The notes below the pieces were generated by a model. The model saw only the letters and a program-made list of their open reading frames with translations, had not been told where the DNA came from and did not search any database. A stretch of DNA of 64,000 nucleotides from Nisaea sp. (GTDB lineage: Bacteria > Pseudomonadota > Alphaproteobacteria > Thalassobaculales > Thalassobaculaceae), in assembly GCF_017640745.1 (NCBI RefSeq), contig NZ_JAEPQA010000013.1:1-64000 (forward strand), in the 5' to 3' direction. The translations under genes were made by a program, and so were the position numbers. Position 1 is the stretch's first letter; each line of letters starts with the position of its first letter. This document shows positions 9,802 to 17,600 of the stretch, one piece after another.

Positions 9802-10865
9802 GCCGCCGCTCCCGTGACGAAGCCGTTGACCAGATCGAGCCAGGCTTCCGGCTCCTCGGCGCCTTCCTCCCGGACCGGGAAGAACTGGCAGATCACGTTT
9901 CCGTCGGAATCGAAGCTGTCGAGCGAGGTGATGTTCAGCCCCTTTTCCGTCGAGGTCTTGCAGACCAGGTAGCAGGCGGCGATCGCGTCGTCCCTCAGAT
10001 GCAGGTTGAAGCGCGGATCGAGGATGTTGAGCCACCCCGCGGCCCGCTTGATGGTCTTGACCGGCCCCGAATGGACCTGCACGCAGCCGGGACCGCGCAC
10101 GAAACACATGATCGGCAGGCCGCTTTCGGCGACGCTGTTCAGCATGTACTCGACCGAGGTCACCGGCACCGGCCGGGCGAACTCCTGCCCCGCCAGCCGG
10201 AGTGCCTGCTGACGCCCGATACCGAGTTCCGCCAGCATCCGGTTGAACTGATGCCCGTTGCCGAGACGGCTCCAGCGTCCGCGGAGATCCTCGACGTCGA
10301 TCTCGGAATCGGGCCTGTCCTGCTTTGCTGGTTCCGGCGCCGAGAACTCAAGCGGTTTCGGCGACGGGTCCGTGTACTCCTCCGCAAGCGCGACGAAAGC
10401 GTCCAGATCCGTGCCCTTGACGGCGTAGATCTTGAACGCAGCCGTCCCCGTCGCGTCGAAGAACTGCAGCGAATGCCGCGTCATTTTCGGCGACTCGTCA
10501 ACCACATGGAATCCCGTCACCCATTTGGTGAAGAACATCCGGAGGTCGATCTCCTTCCCGAATGCCGAGCCCATATGGGTGTTGAAGCGCATGTTCTCGA
10601 ACACGCCGGTCTTCTCGTGCACGCAATACTCGTTGCGCGTGAGAACCATGACGTCGCCGACGGCCGGGAGGCGCTCGATCAGCGGGACGACTTCCATGCC
10701 GGAGACCGACAACCGGCGGACGCCGCCGTCGAGCTCCATCGCTTCCAGAAGCGCCGCCTCAGGGACGCCGAGGGCGGCGGCCGCGGTACGCGCACGGACC
10801 GCTCCCTCCTCTTCCTTCATGCGATTGAGCTCAGCGAGCAGCTGTTCCGCCGATTGTCTTGTCAT
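9798..10865 (-). CDS. hmuS: cytoplasmic heme-handling/degrading factor HmuS
   Basis: The 355-residue protein is a two-repeat HemS/ChuS-type factor. Repeat one carries VMVLTRNEYCVHEKTGVFEN and repeat two the parallel PIMCFVRGPGCVQVHSGPV, followed by NILDPRFNLHLRDDAIAACY. Family members bind incoming heme in the cytoplasm, and some degrade it. The gene sits between hmuR (10 bases upstream) and hmuT (4-base overlap), the standard hmu order. The start ATG at 10865 follows GAGAGAAAC. Confidence 0.93.
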   Translation of the reverse strand: MTRQSAEQLLAELNRMKEEEGAVRARTAAAALGVPEAALLEAMELDGGVRRLSVSGMEVVPLIERLPAVGDVMVLTRNEYCVHEKTGVFENMRFNTHMGSAFGKEIDLRMFFTKWVTGFHVVDESPKMTRHSLQFFDATGTAAFKIYAVKGTDLDAFVALAEEYTDPSPKPLEFSAPEPAKQDRPDSEIDVEDLRGRWSRLGNGHQFNRMLAELGIGRQQALRLAGQEFARPVPVTSVEYMLNSVAESGLPIMCFVRGPGCVQVHSGPVKTIKRAAGWLNILDPRFNLHLRDDAIAACYLVCKTSTEKGLNITSLDSFDSDGNVICQFFPVREEGAEEPEAWLDLVNGFVTGAAA

Positions 10866-10875
10866 GTTTCTCTCC

Positions 10876-12894
10876 TCAGAACTGGCGTGCGAGTGTGATC
10901 CGGAAGGTCCGGCCTGCCGCGTTGTCGCCCGAAAGATGTTCGCGATAATTCTTGTCGAGCAGGTTCTCGACGCCGAAGCGCACCTCGGTCCCGCCCATGA
11001 CGCCTTCCGTCGGCTTCCAGCTGGCGAACAGGTTGTGCACCGTGTAGCCGTCGGTCGTGAGGGTGGTGCCGGAGACCTTGTCCTGCCCTGCGGCGAAGAC
11101 GCCGCGCCAGCCGAAACTCAGGTCCTGCTCGGGAAGCCGCCCGCCCAGGGTCAGGACGAGTTCGTCGGCCGGGATCGAGTTGAGATCCTCGTCGGTCTCC
11201 GTGTTCTCGCCGCGGATCATGGTGTAGGCCGCTCGCGAGAAGAAATACGTCGATTCGTAGGCCGCTTCGAACTCGACGCCGACGATCTCCGCCTGGCCGA
11301 CATTGTAGAAGGTCGCCCGGGTGTTCTCGCGCTCGATCAGGTTCTCGACCTCGTTGCGGAACAGCGTGGTCTTCGCGGTGAAGGCATCGCTTTTCATCGC
11401 GACATCGCGGAAGGACGCGGCGACGCCGCCCTCGACGTTGAAGGACTGTTCCGGATCGAGATTGAGATTGCCGCTATTGGCATCGAACAGCTCGTCCAGG
11501 ACCGGCAGCCGCTCCGTGTAGGAGACGGAGCCGAACACGCCCCAGTTCCGGTTCATCTGGTAATGCGCCGCCAGTTTCGGGGAAACAGCGGTATTCTCGA
11601 CTCCATCCTGACTGAAGCTTACGCTGCTCGTCGGCGTGATGGACTGGTGATCGAGCCTCACGCCCGGGATCAGGGTCAGCTTGTCCCAGAGCACCAGTTC
11701 ATCCTGGACATAGATGCCGTACTGCTCCGTCTCGCCACCCGGATGGAAGTCGATCCCGCCGGTCGTGTTGATCGAGCTGACCGGTGTGTCTGCCGTCCGG
11801 GTCTGATAGGCGGTGCTGATGCCCGTGATCAGGTGGTTCTCGAACGAGTCGCCACTGAAGGACGCTGTGTTCTCGACCCGCGCCTGCCAGGTTTCATAGG
11901 CGTAGTAAGTGTCCTGGAAGAGCTGGGACGTGCTGACATTCTTCAGGGTCGAATTGTACTGGTCGACTTCGGTGTTCGAATAGGAGCCGTGGACCTCCAG
12001 GTCGATCAGCGGGTTGTTCGCCGGCGTATAGCCGTAGCTCAGAACCGCGGTCTGATCCCGCACCTCGCGGTCGATATAGCCGAAGCTGAGCGAGGTATTG
12101 GTCTGCGAATAATTGTCGTTCTTGTCCTCGGTTTCCCAGTGCTGGTAGGAGGCACGGAGCTTGTGCTCCTTGTCCGCACCGAACCTGTAGGTCCCCTTCA
12201 GAAGACCCGACGGAGCCTCGAAATCCGAGCCGGTCACGGCATTGCCGTCACCATCCTCGTACTCTCCCGCCCGGCGGTAGTTGAAGGCGCCGAGGAGATC
12301 GAGGTCGTCCACGGGCCGCGCGGCGAAGATGCTCGAGGTCAGGAAACCGGATTCGTTGTCGTGGGCCTCGAATTTCTGCCGGAAAGCATACTTGTCGTCG
12401 CCCTTCAGGTAGTCGGCGGCATCCTTGGTCGTAACGTCGATGACTCCGCCGAGCGCACCGGAACCATAGAGTGTCGAGGAGGCCGGACCGCGCAGGACTT
12501 CGACGCCCTTGTAGAGTTCCGGGTCCGAGAAGAAGGAGCCCATCCGGTACTGCTCGTGGAACTTCGTGGCGCCGTCCACGCGGACGATCAGCCGGTTCTC
12601 GTCGGCCGAGCCGAGCGAGCCGATACCGCGGATGTTGAAGCTTTCGCCGAGCACCCGCTCGGAGCCGATCGCCTTCACGCCCGGAAGGTCGGTCAGCACG
12701 TCGCCGATGGTGGTCGGCTGCGCCGCTTCCAGGTCCTCCTGGTCCACGACGGACACCGATTGCGGAGTCTCGATGGCTACTTTTTCCTTGCCCGCGGAAA
12801 CCACGATCCGGTCGAGCCGTGTGGCCTCCTGGGCATCAGCCGGCAGGGCCACAGCGGAGGCGATACACGCCGCCGCAGCGATATAAACACGCAT
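10876..12894 (-). CDS. hmuR: TonB-dependent heme receptor HmuR
   Basis: This 672-residue outer-membrane receptor has a signal peptide (MRVYIAAAACIASAVALPADA), a TonB-box-like DRIVVSAGK, a plug domain (about 40-160, with ADENRLIVRVDG and VEVLRGPASSTLYGSGALGG) and a 22-strand barrel ending in the canonical aromatic F. The heme-receptor signature region reads ERLPVLDELFDANSGNLNLDPEQ, corresponding to FRAP...NPNL of ShuA/HmuR. The histidine usually found between those two motifs is not visible here. It is the second gene of the Fur-type operon, 100 bases after hemP. Confidence 0.92.
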   Translation of the reverse strand: MRVYIAAAACIASAVALPADAQEATRLDRIVVSAGKEKVAIETPQSVSVVDQEDLEAAQPTTIGDVLTDLPGVKAIGSERVLGESFNIRGIGSLGSADENRLIVRVDGATKFHEQYRMGSFFSDPELYKGVEVLRGPASSTLYGSGALGGVIDVTTKDAADYLKGDDKYAFRQKFEAHDNESGFLTSSIFAARPVDDLDLLGAFNYRRAGEYEDGDGNAVTGSDFEAPSGLLKGTYRFGADKEHKLRASYQHWETEDKNDNYSQTNTSLSFGYIDREVRDQTAVLSYGYTPANNPLIDLEVHGSYSNTEVDQYNSTLKNVSTSQLFQDTYYAYETWQARVENTASFSGDSFENHLITGISTAYQTRTADTPVSSINTTGGIDFHPGGETEQYGIYVQDELVLWDKLTLIPGVRLDHQSITPTSSVSFSQDGVENTAVSPKLAAHYQMNRNWGVFGSVSYTERLPVLDELFDANSGNLNLDPEQSFNVEGGVAASFRDVAMKSDAFTAKTTLFRNEVENLIERENTRATFYNVGQAEIVGVEFEAAYESTYFFSRAAYTMIRGENTETDEDLNSIPADELVLTLGGRLPEQDLSFGWRGVFAAGQDKVSGTTLTTDGYTVHNLFASWKPTEGVMGGTEVRFGVENLLDKNYREHLSGDNAAGRTFRITLARQF

Positions 12895-12994
12895 TCGAAA
12901 GCCTCTTCGTCAGAAGGTCGCTGGTGGTTAGCTGCCTAGCGAAAAGGCTGGGTGGCTGGATGTTGCAGGCCGGAGCGGCGCCCCGGTGATCCGG

Positions 12995-13192
12995 TTATTT
13001 CGTCAGGATAAGCTTGTTGTTGTTGGTGACGCGGAGCCGGTACTCGGCGCCGTTGAAGAGAAGAAAGACCTCCCGATCGTTCCCCATCAGATCGCTCACA
13101 TGGATTCGGGTTTTCTCATCCGAACCGTCCGATCGCGAAACGGAAGCGGTCTCACCGTCTTCCGGCTTGTCCGAGGGTGTCCCCGCCAACAA
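12995..13192 (-). CDS. hemP: hemin uptake protein HemP, TTG start
   Basis: The 65-residue protein has the HemP C-terminal signature, with a REV motif, then EYRLRVTNNNKLILTK at the very end. HemP homologues promote expression of heme receptors under iron starvation in several proteobacteria. No ATG or GTG fits. The start is a TTG at 13192, supported by an AGGAG eight bases upstream, and an in-frame TAA stop lies just before it. Weak initiation may keep expression low. It is the first gene of the hmu operon, with a Fur-like box 87 bases upstream. Confidence 0.85.
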   Translation of the reverse strand: MLAGTPSDKPEDGETASVSRSDGSDEKTRIHVSDLMGNDREVFLLFNGAEYRLRVTNNNKLILTK

Positions 13193-13278
13193 CTCGGCTA
13201 CTCCTGCTTATTCCAGATCACGCGAAGCGGCATTCCCCACCGCATTGTTGATCAATGTCATAATGCAGTGATTTCGTA

Positions 13279-13297
13279 AATGCAAATCATTCTCATT
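13279..13297 (-). promoter_or_regulatory. Fur-like box upstream of hemP-hmuRSTUV
   Basis: The 19-mer AATGCAAATCATTCTCATT agrees at 16 of 19 positions with the box upstream of the exb-tonB operon at 16392-16410, and resembles the ferric uptake regulator consensus built on GATAATGATAATCATTATC. The shared half is TCATTCTCATT. The position, in the only intergenic gap before hemP, fits iron repression of the heme operon. Confidence 0.75.
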
Positions 13298-13345
13298 TGT
13301 AATGCGCATATTTACGCATGACAGTGACTGCCGCGATGTCCGTCG

Positions 13346-14380
13346 TCAGCGCAGTCTGAAATCGATCGATGTCGTGAGTTCGAGCGTGGCGCCGGCGATT
13401 TCCGGCGGCATCGAGGGCATCGGATCCGCACGCTTCAGGAGTTCCAGGACAGCCTCGTCGAGCACCCGCTTGCCGGAGCTCTCGACGATCGAATGCTCGA
13501 GCACACTGCCGGCGCGGTCGATCAGGAAGCGGAACTGGACCGTTCCCTCATAGCGCCGCAGGCGTGCCGCACGCGGATACTTCTTATGCCGCTCGAGCCA
13601 GCTTTGCAGCGATGCGAGATAGGATTTGCGGGCTCCCGCCGCACCACCTCCACTCGAAGAAGCCTGCAAGGTGCCGGCTGCAGTCGAGAGGGTCGGCGAA
13701 GAGGCCGCCGCATCGAAGACCGCGCCCGATCCCTTCTTCTGCTCCGCAACCGACCGTTCTGACGCTGGCTCCACTGCCGGATCAGGGCTCGCGGCCTTTG
13801 CCTCGACCACTTCCACCGCCTTGACCGGGCGAGGTGGGACCGCGACCGCCGCCTTGACGGGCTGCGGCTTCGGCTCCGGCCGCGCCTGGGGTATCGGCGC
13901 CGGGGCAACCGGTTCCGCGACTGCCTGGACGGTCTCCGCCTCCACGACCGGTACTTCGACCGGCTCCGCTGCAACCGGCTCGGGTTCAACCGGCTCAGAG
14001 ACCTTCACAGGTTCGGCCGGCACCGTCGCCGCGACCACCGTCTCCACAACCTCCGGGATCGGAGCCGCTTCGACCGGCACCGTCGTGTCGGTGATGCTTT
14101 GGACCATCTCCACAGGAGGCGCCTGTTCCAGCGTCGCCTGCTCGGCCGTGCCCTCGACAACCCCTTCGGCCTGCGCCGCACCGACCTCGCCGATCTCCCG
14201 CGCGCCTCCGGCCTCGCCGATCATCACGGTGAGTCCGCCCGACGCGCTATCGAAAGCACTCGTCGCGGGCTCCTGGAACGCGGCCATCGACCAGACCGCC
14301 GCGCCATGCAGCGCCACGGCGACCGCAAAACCGGCCACCTTGGAAGAGATGTCCCCGCGCCGCTGGATAACCGCACTCAT
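13346..14380 (-). CDS. tonB: TonB-family energy transducer
   Basis: The 344-residue protein has an N-terminal membrane anchor (about residues 17-36), a long Pro/Glu/Val-rich periplasmic spacer (about 90-210, with repeats such as EPVEPEPVAAEPVEVP) and a C-terminal TonB domain. That domain contains WLERHKKYPRAARLRRYEG, VQFRFLIDRAGSV and DEAVLELLKRADP. It carries proton-motive energy to HmuR across the periplasm. The ATG at 14380 overlaps the exbD stop by four bases. It is the last gene of the exb-tonB operon. Confidence 0.93.
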   Translation of the reverse strand: MSAVIQRRGDISSKVAGFAVAVALHGAAVWSMAAFQEPATSAFDSASGGLTVMIGEAGGAREIGEVGAAQAEGVVEGTAEQATLEQAPPVEMVQSITDTTVPVEAAPIPEVVETVVAATVPAEPVKVSEPVEPEPVAAEPVEVPVVEAETVQAVAEPVAPAPIPQARPEPKPQPVKAAVAVPPRPVKAVEVVEAKAASPDPAVEPASERSVAEQKKGSGAVFDAAASSPTLSTAAGTLQASSSGGGAAGARKSYLASLQSWLERHKKYPRAARLRRYEGTVQFRFLIDRAGSVLEHSIVESSGKRVLDEAVLELLKRADPMPSMPPEIAGATLELTTSIDFRLR

Positions 14381-14778
14381 GACGCCCCCGTCGCCAGCAG
14401 CCCGAGTTCCTTCAGGCCCGCTGAACGAAGCTCTTCGATCAACGCGATCACGTCGGCCGCGTCACTCCTGGCATCGGCCTTCAGCTTCAGACGTCCGTCA
14501 GGATGCTCCACGAACCAGGCCTTGAGCCGCGCAACGATCTCGTCGCGCCGGACGATCTCGTCGCGGAACGAGAGGGTACCGTCGTCATCCACGAGGAGTA
14601 TCGCGGTGGTGTCGTCGGGCAGGTCTGTCCCGAGAGTCTCCGGCGGCTGGATATCGAGCAGATCCGCTTTCTCCAGCGCTCCCGCCAGCATGAAGAAGAT
14701 CAGCAGCAGGAAGACTACATTGATCAGCGGCAGCACGTTCTCGGCGGCGGATTTCCGTTTCGGCTTGACGAGACGCAT
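14377..14778 (-). CDS. exbD: ExbD-family proton channel subunit (second copy)
   Basis: The 133-residue protein has one N-terminal membrane helix, NVLPLINVVFLLLIFFMLAG, and a periplasmic domain. The usual channel aspartate in the helix (PLIDVVF) is replaced by asparagine (PLINVVF), whereas the upstream copy keeps it. ExbD subunits assemble with ExbB to power TonB. The second copy may act as a partner without its own proton-carrying residue. It lies 3 bases after the first exbD and overlaps tonB. Confidence 0.88.
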   Translation of the reverse strand: MRLVKPKRKSAAENVLPLINVVFLLLIFFMLAGALEKADLLDIQPPETLGTDLPDDTTAILLVDDDGTLSFRDEIVRRDEIVARLKAWFVEHPDGRLKLKADARSDAADVIALIEELRSAGLKELGLLATGAS

Positions 14779-14781
14779 CGC

Positions 14782-15186
14782 TCAGCGCTCCGGCCGGCTG
14801 GCGAGGGTCACCTCGGTCAGCCCCTGCGCCGCCGCCTGGTCGACCGTGTCGACCACCGCCTGCAGCGGGACGCCGCGCTCCGCCTCGAGCACGATCTTCG
14901 GCTTGGTCTCGCGCCCGGCCAGCTTCGCCAGCCGCTCGGTAAAGCCGGCATGATCCATGTTCTCGCCGGAGACGAGGAAGCCTCCGTCGGCCTTCAGCTT
15001 TACCAGCACAGAACCCTCGGACGCACTGCCCGCGCCACCGAGCTTGGCCGTCTGCAGGCCGATCGATCGCCAGTCGAGAAAGCTCGAAGCCAGCATGAAG
15101 AACACCAGAAGGATGAAGACCACGTCGATCAGCGGCGTGAGAGATATCTCCGCCGTAGGACGCCGCCGCCGCGCTGCGAGGCGCAT
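14782..15186 (-). CDS. exbD: ExbD-family proton channel subunit (first copy)
   Basis: The 134-residue protein has a short basic cytoplasmic tail (MRLAARRRRPTAE), one helix ISLTPLIDVVFILLVFFMLA with the conserved channel aspartate in PLIDVVF, and a periplasmic domain. It forms the ion channel with ExbB. It follows exbB by six bases, which supports co-transcription. The two exbD proteins differ clearly outside the helix, so this is an old duplication or two lineages rather than a recent copy. Confidence 0.92.
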   Translation of the reverse strand: MRLAARRRRPTAEISLTPLIDVVFILLVFFMLASSFLDWRSIGLQTAKLGGAGSASEGSVLVKLKADGGFLVSGENMDHAGFTERLAKLAGRETKPKIVLEAERGVPLQAVVDTVDQAAAQGLTEVTLASRPER

Positions 15187-15192
15187 GTCTGC

Positions 15193-15885
15193 CTACTCCG
15201 CGCCCTGCAGAACGGCCGATGCCGGCGCATGGCGCGCCACCTTGTCCTCGGCGATACCCGGCGCGGCGGTGAAGACCTGCGTCGCCGCGTCTTCCATTGC
15301 CCGCCCTGCGCGCTCGACGATGCCGTCGAGCAACTGGTGCGCCGCGGTCGCGGGAATGGCGACGACGAGCCCGGCTGCCGTGGTCAGCAGGGCGACCCAG
15401 ATGCCACCCGAGAGGATCGAGGGATCGACCTTGTTGCCGGCCTCTTCAAGCGCCTGGAAGGCGTCGATCATGCCGATCACCGTGCCGAGCAGCCCGATCA
15501 GCGGGCTCAGCATCGCGATTGCGGAAAGCAACCTGAGGCCGGAGGACAGGCGGTCGAGAAAAAGTCCTGCGACACGCTCCACTTCCTCGCGCATCTCGGC
15601 ATCGTCCAGCTCCCGGCTCAGCCGGAGCTGCATCGCATATCGTGCGATTGCCGAGGCGGGGTGTCCTGCGCCCTCGAGTCGCGCAATAGCGGCACGATTC
15701 TGTCCCGAGCGCCACAGCCTGAGCGCTTCGTCCCGATCTCCGCCGCTCCAGAGACGCAGCATCAGGAACTGAACCAGCTTGGAGACGAAAACAGTGGTCG
15801 CCAGGACGGACATAAGCGCGAGCAGATACATGATCGGCCCGCCCGCTTCCATGAACCCCCGCACCTGATCGATAGCTGACGTCAT
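15193..15885 (-). CDS. exbB: ExbB/TolQ-family proton channel protein
   Basis: The 230-residue MotA/TolQ/ExbB-type protein has three membrane segments: one near residues 15-35 (IMYLLALMSVLATTVFVSK) and two in the C-terminal half. These include LLSAIAMLSPLIGLLGTVIGMIDAF and SGGIWVALLTTAAGLVVAIPA, the family hallmarks. The ATG at 15885 is chosen because GGGAG lies seven bases upstream and the protein then begins at the first conserved part; the open frame upstream is spurious. It lies between the small exported protein gene and exbD. Confidence 0.93.
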   Translation of the reverse strand: MTSAIDQVRGFMEAGGPIMYLLALMSVLATTVFVSKLVQFLMLRLWSGGDRDEALRLWRSGQNRAAIARLEGAGHPASAIARYAMQLRLSRELDDAEMREEVERVAGLFLDRLSSGLRLLSAIAMLSPLIGLLGTVIGMIDAFQALEEAGNKVDPSILSGGIWVALLTTAAGLVVAIPATAAHQLLDGIVERAGRAMEDAATQVFTAAPGIAEDKVARHAPASAVLQGAE

Positions 15886-15919
15886 TGCATTACTCCCGGG
15901 ACCGGCGCGCGCCGTCCGC

Positions 15920-16366
15920 TCACTGGGTGAAGGGAACCGTCGTCCGCGTGGCGGTTTCGAGGCTGTTGGCACAATGGTCGGGCGAAACGGCCTCGGCGCC
16001 CTCGACCTCGCAGGCGAGCACACCGTTCATCAGCATCCGGCCCACATTGCCGCAGTCGATGGATTTGAGATCGAAGAGCTTGACCCGCGTGTGCTCGCGA
16101 CGGATCGGCCCGAGTTCGGCACCGACGCGGCGCACCACGATCCCGTCGGTATCGAAAGCGACGATGTCGAGTTTCAGCCGGGCCAGATCCGTTCCGGTAC
16201 CGTTGTTCAGCACCCAGGTGGTGCGGCAATCCTCGCCCGCCGGTTCAAGCTTGTTCAGCTCGACAAGCAGCCGCTTTCCGGACAGGTCGGCCGCACCCGC
16301 GTCGAGCGAGAGCAATGTCACGGTCAGCGCGACCAGAACCGTCCGGGAAAGTCGCTCGAAGCGCAT
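15920..16366 (-). CDS. small exported protein of the exb-tonB operon, function unknown
   Basis: The 148-residue protein has a signal peptide (MRFERLSRTVLVALTVTLLSLDAGA, cleaved before ADLSG) and a compact periplasmic domain. It has four cysteines (in EDCRTTW, SIDCGN, LACEVEG and DHCANS) that could form two disulfides. Its best-defined core is TTWVLNNGTGTDL and LKLDIVAFDTDGIVVRR. I recognise it only as a type of exported protein found beside heme or exb genes in related bacteria. It is first in the exb-tonB operon, 26 bases after a Fur-like box, so an iron-related role is likely. The ATG at 16366 is preferred over a GTG four codons upstream. Confidence 0.7.
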   Translation of the reverse strand: MRFERLSRTVLVALTVTLLSLDAGAADLSGKRLLVELNKLEPAGEDCRTTWVLNNGTGTDLARLKLDIVAFDTDGIVVRRVGAELGPIRREHTRVKLFDLKSIDCGNVGRMLMNGVLACEVEGAEAVSPDHCANSLETATRTTVPFTQ

Positions 16367-16391
16367 GGGCACACCCACCTGGAAAATCCGA

Positions 16392-16410
16392 AATGAGAGT
16401 CATTCTCATT
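16392..16410 (-). promoter_or_regulatory. Fur-like box upstream of the exb-tonB operon
   Basis: AATGAGAGTCATTCTCATT contains perfect 7-base inverted arms (AATGAGA and TCTCATT) around a 5-base centre. It matches the Fur box pattern and lies 26 bases before the first start codon of the operon. Its right half is identical to the box upstream of hemP. Confidence 0.82.
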
Positions 16411-16473
16411 AAGAACCTTCTTGGTACAGGAAGGAATTGCCGAATGCAACCGCTCACGGTGTCGCAGACGGCG

Positions 16474-17586
16474 TCAGCGCGGCTCGATAACTCCATCCAC
16501 TTCGGCGCGGGCGAAATTCAGCCGTTCCATGATCGGTGCATCCGAGAAACGGAAGAGGTCAAAGCCGGTTTCAGCTTGCAGCGACCACTGGATCCAGGAC
16601 GGGACGACGAACATGTCGCCTTTTTCCAGCTTGTGCTCCGTGCCGTTCAGCACCACCGCGCCCGTGCCGTCGAACACCTGGAAGACGGACGAGCCAACCT
16701 CGCGGCGCGACACCGTCTCGGTTCCGGCGCGAAGGCGGTGAAACTCGGTGCGCATGGTCGACATCACATCGCCGCCGGTGGTCGGGTTCACATAGCGGAT
16801 CGCCGCATGGCCCTTCTCGACGGTGACATCGTAGCCTTCTTCCTCGAGCTTCAGCTGTTCGGAGAGCGCCCGGTCGGTATGTGCCCAGCGGTAGGCGCCG
16901 ATCGGCGAACTCGCCGTCGCCTTCAGGCGGGAGAGCGGACGCAGCCCCGGATGGCACCAGAGCCGCTCGCCGCGGGAGAATTCCGGCGTCGAGCTGTCGC
17001 TGACCTTCTCCGGGCCGAATTCGAAGAAGCCGACATCGTTCTGCTGGGAGAACGGGATATCGAGCCCGTCGATCCAGGCCATCGGTTTGTCGGTGACGTT
17101 CTGGTGGCCGTGGAAATGCCATCCGGGCGTCAGCAGCAGGTCGCCCCGGCTCATTCGCACCGGATCGCCATTCACCACCGTCCAGACCCCCTCGCCCTCG
17201 ACGACGAAGCGGAAGGCGTTCTGCGAGTGTCGATGCTCCGGCGCGGTCTCCTTCGGGCCGAGATACTGGATCGCCGCCCACATGGTCGGGCTGACATAGG
17301 CATTGCCGCCCAGCCCCGGGTTGGCCAGGCCGATGGCCCGGCGCTCTCCGCCGCGACCGACCGGCACCAATTCGCCGGATTTCTCCGCAAGCGGCAGCAG
17401 CTTCGACCATTTCCAGACATGCGGCACCGCCTTCGGAGACGGATGCGCGGGCATCAGATCTGCGCGCTGGGTCCAGAGCGGCAGCAGCGACTCTTCCTCG
17501 AAGCCCTTGTAGAGCGCGCGCAGCTCCGGCGTATCCTCCGGCTGCATGCCATGCGGCGCCGCCGCCTTGTCCTTGTCCGGTCCCAT
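16474..17586 (-). CDS. gtdA: gentisate 1,2-dioxygenase
   Basis: The 370-residue bicupin iron dioxygenase opens the gentisate ring to maleylpyruvate. The first cupin (about 100-170) holds the metal-binding histidines in PEHRHSQNAFRFVVEGEG and TPGWHFHGHQN. The second (about 290-345) is degenerate, with FQVFDGTGAVVLNGTEHKLEKGD. The ATG at 17586 follows GAGGAG, and the longer open frame runs into the upstream gene. It is 14 bases after the 3-hydroxybenzoate 6-hydroxylase gene, so the pair converts 3-hydroxybenzoate to gentisate and then opens the ring. Maleylpyruvate isomerase and fumarylpyruvate hydrolase are not in the window. Confidence 0.92.
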   Translation of the reverse strand: MGPDKDKAAAPHGMQPEDTPELRALYKGFEEESLLPLWTQRADLMPAHPSPKAVPHVWKWSKLLPLAEKSGELVPVGRGGERRAIGLANPGLGGNAYVSPTMWAAIQYLGPKETAPEHRHSQNAFRFVVEGEGVWTVVNGDPVRMSRGDLLLTPGWHFHGHQNVTDKPMAWIDGLDIPFSQQNDVGFFEFGPEKVSDSSTPEFSRGERLWCHPGLRPLSRLKATASSPIGAYRWAHTDRALSEQLKLEEEGYDVTVEKGHAAIRYVNPTTGGDVMSTMRTEFHRLRAGTETVSRREVGSSVFQVFDGTGAVVLNGTEHKLEKGDMFVVPSWIQWSLQAETGFDLFRFSDAPIMERLNFARAEVDGVIEPR

Positions 17587-17600
17587 AGCCTCGTCTCCTC

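Noticed and set aside
10432-12939. 835-residue plus-strand open frame
   Set aside because: Antisense to hmuR, which has a signal peptide, TonB box, plug and terminal phenylalanine. The frame has no motifs.
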